A stretch of 5,013 bases of DNA. It comes from Bacilli bacterium. GTDB lineage: Bacteria > Bacillota_I > Bacilli_A > RFN20 > CAG-826. Each line of letters opens with the position of its first letter. The stretch's first letter is position 1. Below the pieces are notes generated by a model. That model was not told where the DNA came from. It searched no databases and saw nothing but the letters and a program-made list of their open reading frames with translations. Of this stretch, positions 1 to 5,013 are shown piece after piece. The stretch is taken from contig JAFZLN010000116.1 in assembly GCA_017551465.1 (NCBI GenBank), positions 1 to 5,013 of the forward strand, in the 5' to 3' direction. Position numbers and translations under genes: made by a program.

Positions 1-531
1 AGTAAACGCTATATCAAGGACATTACCGAATACGGTAAAGTTCTCTTTATTACTTCTGACAGTCATCGGAGAAACTCTATATAGTTCATTATTATAATAA
101 AGATAAGCATCATCATATGTTTGATTAGCGTCAGTTGTTCTAACTGTAAATAAGGCGACACCATATGTATCAACAACATTATGTGGCATCACATTTGCGA
201 CACTTAATGTAGGATTATCGCTTGTGTATGTGACGTCGTTCTTTTCTTTATAATTAGTAAAAACTTGACTAAACTCGTTGGTCTTATAATCATCCTTGCT
301 AATTAATTCAACAGTAAAACAATCATAACTAGGAGGGATAATAGGAACACTACTACTGCTTGATGTACTAGAACTTGAACTTGAAGAAGTACTAGTGCTA
401 CTTTCACTACTATCTGATGAGAATATAACACTACTATCTATACTGCTTTTTGAACTTTCGCTTGCTACTGGTTGAACAGCGCAACTAGTTAATAAGAGCA
501 AAGGAATAACATATATTATTGGCTTTTTCAT
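1..531 (-). CDS. Putative serine-rich lipoprotein, C-terminus cut by window edge
   Basis: This reading frame is open for 177 codons from an ATG at 529-531 to the left edge, with no stop, so the C-terminus is missing. The N-terminus MKKPIIYVIPLLLLTSC is a compact lipoprotein signal peptide: two lysines, a hydrophobic core and a lipobox (L-T-S-C) with the lipidated cysteine at residue 17. Lipidation and anchoring to the outer face of the membrane are inferred from this. Residues 24-61 form a low-complexity linker in which 26 of 38 residues are serine, followed by a proline-containing hinge (VPIIPP, 62-67). From about residue 68 the sequence becomes ordinary and mixed, rich in T, V, Y, N and D, which suggests a small extracellular beta-rich domain. 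I do not recognise a family. A Shine-Dalgarno GAGAGG lies 7 nt before the ATG. The gene follows the membrane protein after 55 nt. The frame and signal are convincing; the function is unknown. Confidence 0.82.
   Translation of the reverse strand, partial: MKKPIIYVIPLLLLTSCAVQPVASESSKSSIDSSVIFSSDSSESSTSTSSSSSSSTSSSSSVPIIPPSYDCFTVELISKDDYKTNEFSQVFTNYKEKNDVTYTSDNPTLSVANVMPHNVVDTYGVALFTVRTTDANQTYDDAYLYYNNELYRVSPMTVRSNKENFTVFGNVLDIAFT
349..462 (-). repeat. Low-complexity serine-rich linker coding region
   Basis: This stretch encodes residues 24-61 of the lipoprotein and is dominated by serine, with runs of seven and five consecutive serines near its end. The codons are a mixture of AGT, AGC, TCA and TCT, so it is a protein-level low-complexity linker and not a clean DNA microsatellite. 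Such linkers commonly hold a lipoprotein domain away from the membrane. Short AGT/TCA repeats could still allow length variation between strains; that is inference. Confidence 0.6.
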
Positions 532-538
532 ATTTTTA

Positions 539-544
539 CCTCTC
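539..544 (-). promoter_or_regulatory. Ribosome binding site of the lipoprotein gene
   Basis: On the minus strand this reads GAGAGG, with 7 nt between it and the ATG at 529-531. It fixes the lipoprotein start and matches the site before rpe (GAGAGG, 8 nt spacing). It lies in the 55-nt gap 532-586, in which I see no convincing -10/-35 pair or terminator. Confidence 0.75.
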
Positions 545-586
545 ACTTATTAAGACGATTACTATGAAATAATCTGCTATAAAAAT

Positions 587-1261
587 TTAGCGGATAAAGA
601 GTAAAGGTAATGGGGATAGAACGAATGTAAAGATTGCCCACCACTCGTTAAAGGCAATTGGAATAAATTTAGGCCTGGCCATAACTTCATTGCCATTTTC
701 ATCAACACTTTTATCTAAATAAATCTTATAAGTCGCTCTTGGATTAAGCAAGAGAATAACCATAGTTAAAGCAAGAATAATACCAATTACTATTGCGATA
801 ATACTTAAGACTTTAGAGGAATCAACTTCCGCGACTTTAAAAGCTTCATAGCCAAGCAAGGCATTAAGCGCAGGCATCGCGAATGCGCATGTCATACATA
901 ATGTGGAAACGATGATATGCGTACGTAAGAATTGAAGTGGCATAAATAACAAGCAACCGATGAATGCCGCGGTAATAATGCTTAAGGCCACTAAAACGTA
1001 GATGGTAATTGTCTGTGAGTTAGAAATACTCATCTTATAGATATATAAGGTAATAATACCCACTAAAGAAAGAACTAAAGCGATATTGCCGTAGATATTC
1101 CTTTTAAACGAATTTGGATAATTGAATTCATAAGGAAACATTCTTTTGAAAGAATATTTCACGTCATGTCTTTTATAGTAAAAAGCCGATGAAAGAAAAT
1201 ATCCACCGACAAATAAGGCTAAACTAACGAAGAATATGCTAAGGGTAATTAAGCCAGACAT
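587..1261 (-). CDS. Hypothetical six-helix integral membrane protein
   Basis: The 224-residue product is strongly hydrophobic. I see six likely membrane helices at about residues 4-27, 57-76, 84-107, 113-137, 151-172 and 206-222. The loops after helix 1 (28-56, many K and R) and after helix 5 (173-205) are the long, charged ones, while the loop after helix 4 (138-150) is acidic. By the positive-inside rule this suggests that both termini face outward and the two long loops face the cytoplasm. No cysteine pair, nucleotide-binding motif or transporter signature is evident, and I do not recognise the family. The ATG lies 2 nt after the rpe stop (TAA-AA-ATG) and has no purine-rich ribosome binding site just upstream, so translation probably depends on coupling to rpe. 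In B. subtilis this position after rpe holds thiN; this protein has no resemblance to thiamine pyrophosphokinase. The gene is well supported, its role unknown. Confidence 0.85.
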   Translation of the reverse strand: MSGLITLSIFFVSLALFVGGYFLSSAFYYKRHDVKYSFKRMFPYEFNYPNSFKRNIYGNIALVLSLVGIITLYIYKMSISNSQTITIYVLVALSIITAAFIGCLLFMPLQFLRTHIIVSTLCMTCAFAMPALNALLGYEAFKVAEVDSSKVLSIIAIVIGIILALTMVILLLNPRATYKIYLDKSVDENGNEVMARPKFIPIAFNEWWAIFTFVLSPLPLLFIR

Positions 1262-1263
1262 TT

Positions 1264-1923
1264 TTACTTAAATAAAGACTCGTATCTTTCTTTGAAGTTT
1301 TCTGCGGAGAATAAATAGTTACCAGCCACTAAGACGTCAGCACCGATATTTAAGCAGTCTTTACCAGTGATATCGTTAATACCACCATCAACAGAGATGA
1401 GGGCTTTACTTCTCACTTCAACGATTTCATCAATCAAGGCGGAAATCTTATCTAATGTTTCTGGGATGAACTTTTGACCGCCCGCACCTGGTTCAACGCT
1501 CATAATAAGAACAAGATCTAATTTTTCTAAGAATGGGAAGACCTTTTCAACTGGGGTACTAGGCTTAATAGAGAGGCCAGCTTTCATCTTATATTTATGG
1601 ATTTCATCGATAATCGCGTCGACTTCATCATCGTCTTTACACGCTTCATAATGGAAGGTTAAATAGTCAGCGCCTGTTTTAGCGAACTTTTTTACGAAGC
1701 TCATTGGGTCTGTCACCATGAGGTGGACATCCTTAACGAAGTCTAAGTTTTTGAAGAGTTTTTCAAAGAAGATATTGCCAAAAGAAATGTTAGGAACGAA
1801 GTGACCATCCATGACGTCTAAATGGATCCATGGACAACCAACTGATTTAATCTTTTCTAGCTCTGATTCTAAGTGAAGATAATCACAGACTAGAATAGAT
1901 GGGGAAACGATCATATTTTTCAT
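1264..1923 (-). CDS. rpe: Ribulose-phosphate 3-epimerase
   Basis: This cytosolic enzyme interconverts D-ribulose 5-phosphate and D-xylulose 5-phosphate in the pentose phosphate pathway. The 219 residues match the usual length of this TIM-barrel family (about 215-225). Family motifs run in order: SPSIL (7-11), IHLDVMDGHFVPN (33-45), DVHLMV (65-70), SIKPSTP (118-124), MSVEPGAGGQKFI (141-153) and SVDGGI (177-182). The expected metal ligands are all present (H34, D36, H67, D179), with D36 and D179 as the acid/base pair. The phosphate-binding glycine loop reads PGAGG where PGFGG is more common. I chose the first ATG because GAGAGG at 1932-1937 sits 8 nt before it; the alternative Met4 would be 17 nt away. 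The start overlaps the rsgA stop by 4 nt (ATGA), which indicates translational coupling. Confidence 0.97.
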   Translation of the reverse strand: MKNMIVSPSILVCDYLHLESELEKIKSVGCPWIHLDVMDGHFVPNISFGNIFFEKLFKNLDFVKDVHLMVTDPMSFVKKFAKTGADYLTFHYEACKDDDEVDAIIDEIHKYKMKAGLSIKPSTPVEKVFPFLEKLDLVLIMSVEPGAGGQKFIPETLDKISALIDEIVEVRSKALISVDGGINDITGKDCLNIGADVLVAGNYLFSAENFKERYESLFK

Positions 1924-2786
1924 TTTGAATACCTCTCTTTTTTGAAGATAGCCTCTTCTGATAACTTTTTATAACATTCATAGGCGAGATTGGAAATCTC
2001 ACCACTTTGAACCTTCTCTTTTACTAAACACCTATTTTCAGTTAAATGCAAGCAATCTGCAAAATAACATTTATTATATAAACTGGTAAAGCCAGGATAG
2101 AACGCTGCGAGGTCTTCTTTATAGAGATTTAACTCTAATGAAGAAAAGCCAGGAGTGTCTGCGATATAGCCACCTTGATATGGTAAAAGGATCACTTCTT
2201 TGGTTTGGTGCTTGCCTCTTCCTAGGGCCATTGAATATTCACCAACCGCTCTTTCAAAGTTGCTGTCTATCGCATTAATAAGTGATGATTTACCCACACC
2301 TGTTTGACCCATAATGCAGCTCACTTCACCTTTAAATAAGGCCTTCACTTCTTCGAGTCCTTCCTTGGTTTTATTGCTGATAAAATAGGTCTCAACATTG
2401 ATGCTAGCAAATGTCTCTTTAATCTCACTAATAAGCTTTTCATCATGCTCTTTATCAATCTTTGTAATGACTAATTTTGCCTTGATGTTATGCATATTAG
2501 CGTAGGTTAGATATTTAAACGCCAAAAGATAGGAAAATTCTGGTTCTTTAAGGGAGAACACAAGGATGATTTGAGAGATGTTAGCGATTAATGGTCTTTT
2601 TAAAGCCGAGCTTCTTGGATAGATAGTTTCTATCACCATTTCATCAGGATTAAATTCAACGATATCACCCACTACTGGCTTGACCCCTTGATTACGAAAA
2701 ACACCACGAGGTTTAGTGTTATAGATGATATCATCAGCCCTGACTGCATAAAGGCCACATGTAATTGCAACGATTAATCCCTTCAT
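1920..2786 (-). CDS. rsgA: Ribosome small subunit-dependent GTPase RsgA (CpgA/YloQ)
   Basis: RsgA is a circularly permuted GTPase that binds the 30S subunit late in assembly and hydrolyses GTP as it leaves. The 288 residues are of normal length (B. subtilis CpgA is about 298). Residues 1-65 form the N-terminal OB-fold region. The GTPase motifs then appear in permuted order: G4 TKID at 108-111, P-loop GQTGVGKSS at 160-168, the G2 segment GRGKHQTK at 189-196, and G3 DTPGF at 210-214. The C-terminal zinc site has C240, C245, H247 and C253, complete for the family. The G2 segment has HQT where HTT is usual. The start codon overlaps the kinase stop by 1 nt (TAATG). The nearest purine-rich sequences are a short GGG about 8 nt and a GAGGA about 16 nt upstream, so re-initiation after the kinase is likely. 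In B. subtilis this protein is a PrkC substrate, which fits its place beside the kinase. Confidence 0.97.
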   Translation of the reverse strand: MKGLIVAITCGLYAVRADDIIYNTKPRGVFRNQGVKPVVGDIVEFNPDEMVIETIYPRSSALKRPLIANISQIILVFSLKEPEFSYLLAFKYLTYANMHNIKAKLVITKIDKEHDEKLISEIKETFASINVETYFISNKTKEGLEEVKALFKGEVSCIMGQTGVGKSSLINAIDSNFERAVGEYSMALGRGKHQTKEVILLPYQGGYIADTPGFSSLELNLYKEDLAAFYPGFTSLYNKCYFADCLHLTENRCLVKEKVQSGEISNLAYECYKKLSEEAIFKKERYSK

Positions 2787-3673
2787 TATTTAAACCCGAA
2801 GATCCTCGAAATAAGTGGTTTCTTTTCTTTCAATAATTCTGGATGCTTACTTATTTCTAATAAGTCATCATAGAATTCATCCGCACCTTTATAACGATCG
2901 CCTAGACGCTTTCTTGTCGCATTAGCGATAATCTTTTCAATTTCTTTTGGACAGTTAGGCACATACTTTTTAACAAGTGGAAATTTCTCCTTAACGTGCG
3001 CCACTGCAACATTAACTGGGGTGTCTTTATCAAATGGGACATGACCGGTTAATAATTCATAGAAGGTGACACCAGCAGCATAGATATCCGATTGGATAGA
3101 GGCTGGTTTACCTTGTGATATTTCAGGGGCTAAATAATGCACTGAACCGACGATTTCACTAGTCTTAGTAAAACTATCATCCATACCTTCCGCTTGAGCG
3201 ATACCAAAGTCGCCTAATTTAATGGTGCCATCAGGCATCACATAAATGTTTTGTGGTTTGATATCACGGTGAATGATGTTATGTTGATGGGCATAAAAAA
3301 GAGCGGATGTTAATTGCAACATATAACTAACTGCTTCCGCGATTGGAATTGATGTTCTAAAGTCGAGCATGTCTTTCATGGTTTGACCACGCACATACTC
3401 ATTAGCGATATATGGTCTACCCTCAATTGTGCCATGGTTATAAACCTTAACAATATTTGGGTGATTTAAAGATGACGCAATTGTGGCTTCGTTTTGGAAA
3501 CGACGAAGATTGATGGGATTTTTCATCACATCTTCTCTAATCATTTTAATTGCGACTTTACGTCTATTGATAATATCGGTGGCCTCATAGACTTCCGCCA
3601 TACCACCATGGCCAATTCTGGCTTCTATACGATAGCGTCCATCTACGAGGGCGCCAATTTTGATTGTACTCAT
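2786..3673 (-). CDS. prkC: PrkC/PknB-type Ser/Thr protein kinase, catalytic domain only
   Basis: From the chosen start (MSTIKIGALVDGRYRIE) the product is 295 residues, a complete Hanks-type kinase domain. Visible elements are the glycine loop GHGGMAEVY (21-29), ATP-anchoring K43 in VAIK, helix-C glutamate E62, the catalytic loop HRDIKPQN (135-142, with D137 and N142), DFG (155-157), an activation loop with T169 and T171 as likely autophosphorylation sites, GSVHYLAPE (176-184) and DIYAAG (196-201). B. subtilis PrkC has about 650 residues with a transmembrane helix and extracellular PASTA repeats. Here the protein ends soon after the kinase fold with a basic/hydrophobic tail (PLISRIFGFK), with no membrane helix or PASTA domain, so it is probably cytosolic. 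A longer in-frame start at 3724 would lie inside the phosphatase gene and lacks family similarity, so I rejected it. The ATG begins 1 nt after the phosphatase stop. The symbol rests on synteny and domain type. Confidence 0.93.
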   Translation of the reverse strand: MSTIKIGALVDGRYRIEARIGHGGMAEVYEATDIINRRKVAIKMIREDVMKNPINLRRFQNEATIASSLNHPNIVKVYNHGTIEGRPYIANEYVRGQTMKDMLDFRTSIPIAEAVSYMLQLTSALFYAHQHNIIHRDIKPQNIYVMPDGTIKLGDFGIAQAEGMDDSFTKTSEIVGSVHYLAPEISQGKPASIQSDIYAAGVTFYELLTGHVPFDKDTPVNVAVAHVKEKFPLVKKYVPNCPKEIEKIIANATRKRLGDRYKGADEFYDDLLEISKHPELLKEKKPLISRIFGFK

Positions 3674-3674
3674 A

Positions 3675-4430
3675 TTATTCTTGTGCCTCCCAGATGACGA
3701 CGGCGATATTGTCACTACCACCATTTTTATTGCCTATGGCAATAAGTTCATCGACTTTTTGCTCAACGGTATCTTCGCCTTTTAAAACAGAAGCAATATC
3801 GTTAAGTGGCACATTGTTATATAGACCATCACTACATAAGAGCACGGTCTCACCCATGTATGGGAAAGATTTCACATCCACGCTGGCGCTTGGATAGACG
3901 CCTAAAGCGTTCATAAGAACGTGTCTTTTTGGATGGGTTAAAGCTTCTTCTTGATTGATTTGTCCGGTTCTCAATAAGTAGCCAACATATGTTTGATCTT
4001 CCGACATTTGGGTGAACTCACGTCTATTTCTTAGGAAGTAACAACGGGAATCACCAACGTGTCCTAATATAGCGGTATCTTTGATGATGAGTAACAATGT
4101 AATTGTGGTACCCATTCCATGATACGTTTTGTTACTTTGTGATTGTTCATAGATTGATTTGTTCGCTTCGCGAATAATCTTACCAACCCATAACTTCGCA
4201 AAATAACGATTAAGGAAGCCCTTACGGCTTTTAAATGATGTCGTAATTGTATTAATCGCTAGAGAGGAGGCTAAGTCACCTTTGTTTTGACCACCCATAC
4301 CATCACAAACAACAAGTAAAACATTACCCGAAGCATTGATCATGGCGGCCGCTTGGTCCTCATTACTCAAGCGTATTCTTCCAATGTCAGTTTTATATGA
4401 GAAGCGACCAGATAGATATCTACTATTCAT
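3675..4430 (-). CDS. prpC: PP2C-family (PrpC/PstP-type) Ser/Thr protein phosphatase
   Basis: This metal-dependent phosphatase is expected to remove phosphate from Ser/Thr in proteins modified by the adjacent kinase, and from the kinase itself. The 251 residues match the bacterial single-domain type (B. subtilis PrpC about 254). Motifs in order are TDIGRIRLSNED (14-25), VCDGMGG (41-47), GMGTTI (105-110), HVGDSR (124-129), SEDQTYV (143-149), LCSDGLY (198-204) and GGSDNI (237-242). The dinuclear metal site residues D43, G44, D201 and D240 are all present, and D127 matches the third-metal aspartate seen in bacterial members, so the enzyme should be active. There is no membrane segment or signal peptide. 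The start overlaps the end of rlmN by 8 nt and has a good ribosome binding site, GAGGAG at 4438-4443, 7 nt before the ATG. The kinase follows 1 nt after its stop. The symbol rests on motifs plus synteny. Confidence 0.95.
   Translation of the reverse strand: MNSRYLSGRFSYKTDIGRIRLSNEDQAAAMINASGNVLLVVCDGMGGQNKGDLASSLAINTITTSFKSRKGFLNRYFAKLWVGKIIREANKSIYEQSQSNKTYHGMGTTITLLLIIKDTAILGHVGDSRCYFLRNRREFTQMSEDQTYVGYLLRTGQINQEEALTHPKRHVLMNALGVYPSASVDVKSFPYMGETVLLCSDGLYNNVPLNDIASVLKGEDTVEQKVDELIAIGNKNGGSDNIAVVIWEAQE
3686..3691 (-). promoter_or_regulatory. Ribosome binding site of the kinase gene, inside the phosphatase gene
   Basis: On the minus strand this reads GGGAGG, 12 nt before the ATG at 3671-3673, and it lies in the last codons of the phosphatase gene. 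The spacing is longer than usual, but the site is strong and the phosphatase stop codon falls between it and the kinase start. It supports the 295-residue kinase over the 312-residue version that starts at 3724. Confidence 0.65.
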
Positions 4431-5013
4431 CTCTGTTCTCCTCTTCTACTTTGGCTTTTAATTGACCACAAGCTGCATCAATATCACTACCAAATTCTTT
4501 TCTAATTGTGGCGGTAACTCCACCTTTCATTAAGTAATCTAAGAAAGCGTGGACGCGGTTACCACTGGAACGATGGAATTCAGGGAATTTGTTGGTCTCA
4601 TTATAGGGAATGAGATTAACATAACCCATTGTTCCTTTAATTAGTTTAATTAACTGTTGAGCGTGCTCTTTAGTGTCATTAATACCTTCTAAAAGAAGAT
4701 ATTCATATGTCACTCTACGCTTAGTTTCTTTTTCATAATAACGCACCGCTTCCATGACTTTATCCAAAGGATAAGCACGGTTAATTTTCATTAGTCTACT
4801 TCTTAGCACATCATTAGGTGCGTGTAAAGAGATGGCTAAGTTAGTTTGTAGATGTTCATCAGCGTAGCGATAGATGTTTTCTACGATGCCACATGTTGAG
4901 ACAGTGATGTGTCTCGCACCGATGGCTAATCCTTTTGGGTGGTTGATAATACGTATGAAATCTAAGACATTATCATAGTTATCAAATGGCTCACCTGTTC
5001 CCATCACCACGAC
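4423..5013 (-). CDS. rlmN: Dual-specificity 23S rRNA/tRNA (adenine-C2) methyltransferase RlmN, C-terminal part
   Basis: The frame enters from the right edge, and 196 residues plus the TAG stop are visible. RlmN is a radical SAM enzyme that methylates C2 of A2503 in 23S rRNA and A37 in certain tRNAs, affecting translational accuracy and the peptide exit tunnel. The visible segment begins VVVMGTGEP, the SAM-binding GEP region, then shows STCGIVENI, AISLHAPND, MKINRAYPL, RRVTYEYLLLEGIND, VNLIPYN, and near the end EFGSDIDAACGQL. The cysteine in DAACGQL (codon at 4468-4470) corresponds to the methyl-carrying catalytic cysteine (C355 in E. coli). The N-terminal domain and the iron-sulfur CX3CX2C motif must lie beyond the window. 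Full-length members have about 350-380 residues. The GTG near 5010 is an internal valine, not the start. The gene leads the same cluster in B. subtilis. Confidence 0.96.
   Translation of the reverse strand, partial: VVVMGTGEPFDNYDNVLDFIRIINHPKGLAIGARHITVSTCGIVENIYRYADEHLQTNLAISLHAPNDVLRSRLMKINRAYPLDKVMEAVRYYEKETKRRVTYEYLLLEGINDTKEHAQQLIKLIKGTMGYVNLIPYNETNKFPEFHRSSGNRVHAFLDYLMKGGVTATIRKEFGSDIDAACGQLKAKVEEENRDE

Noticed and set aside
349..420. DNA microsatellite or CRISPR-like repeat in the lipoprotein gene
   Set aside because: The short AGT/TCA repeats arise from serine codons with mixed usage. There are no regularly spaced direct repeats or unique spacers.
532..586. Possible terminator or promoter in the only visible intergenic gap
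   Set aside because: The sequence GCTAAATTTTTATAGC, which spans the end of the membrane gene, is an imperfect AT-rich inverted repeat with only a 4-bp outer stem and no following T-run. I could not pair a credible -35 with any -10-like AT stretch.
1920..1922. Mycoplasma-type genetic code in which TGA encodes Trp
   Set aside because: The rsgA frame ends at TGA at the expected family length and overlaps the rpe start as ATGA. The Trp codons checked (rpe W32, membrane protein W207 and W208) are TGG.
3494..3697. Plus-strand open frame of 67 codons
   Set aside because: It is antisense to the kinase N-terminus and the phosphatase end, has no recognisable protein features, and the minus-strand genes there are certain from catalytic motifs.
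3674..3724. A 17-residue N-terminal extension of the kinase from an ATG at 3722-3724
   Set aside because: The extension overlaps the conserved end of the phosphatase and shows no kinase similarity. The GGGAGG at 3686-3691 and the ATG at 3671-3673 give a start just before the kinase domain.
3664..3897. Plus-strand open frame of 77 codons
   Set aside because: It lies opposite the phosphatase C-terminal motifs (LCSDGLY, GGSDNI). Its serine/leucine-rich translation is a shadow of the real gene.
5008..5010. GTG at the right edge as the start of a short protein
   Set aside because: The frame stays open to the edge (VVVMGTGEP), and this region is the middle of RlmN, so it is an internal valine of a gene cut by the window.

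Overview
The window looks like an ordinary, gene-dense housekeeping stretch from an AT-rich, low-GC Gram-positive bacterium, in the Bacilli/Erysipelotrichia/Mollicutes-like part of Firmicutes. Three things support this. First, the gene order rlmN, PP2C phosphatase, Ser/Thr kinase, rsgA, rpe matches the Bacillus subtilis rlmN-prpC-prkC-rsgA(cpgA)-rpe cluster. Second, Shine-Dalgarno sequences of the GAGAGG/GAGGAG type precede several genes. Third, a lipoprotein with a long serine linker closes the window, a style common in uncultured gut Bacilli. Tryptophan is encoded by TGG and rsgA ends at TGA, so there is no sign of the Mycoplasma code in which TGA means Trp. The host assignment is inference; no rRNA or other decisive marker is present.

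All recognised genes lie on the minus strand, so transcription runs from high to low coordinates. In that order they are: the C-terminal part of rlmN (cut by the right edge), a PrpC/PstP-type PP2C phosphatase, a short PrkC/PknB-type Ser/Thr kinase, rsgA, rpe, a six-helix membrane protein I do not recognise, and a lipoprotein whose C-terminus is cut by the left edge. The first six are packed with overlaps of 8, 1 and 4 nt and gaps of 1 and 2 nt, which strongly suggests one operon with translational coupling. The only visible non-coding gap is 55 nt (532-586), before the lipoprotein. I see no convincing terminator or promoter there, so whether the lipoprotein belongs to the same transcript is open. 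No stretch over 300 bases lacks a gene.

Functionally, the core joins ribosome maturation and modification (RlmN methylates 23S rRNA and tRNA; RsgA is a GTPase of 30S assembly), a reversible protein phosphorylation pair, and a pentose phosphate enzyme (Rpe). In B. subtilis RsgA (CpgA) is a known PrkC substrate, so the kinase/phosphatase pair may regulate its own neighbour here too. The main departures from the textbook cluster are the kinase, which stops after the catalytic domain and has no transmembrane segment or PASTA repeats, and the position after rpe, which holds an unknown membrane protein instead of the thiN found there in B. subtilis. I found no mobile element, CRISPR array, RNA gene or clearly novel system.
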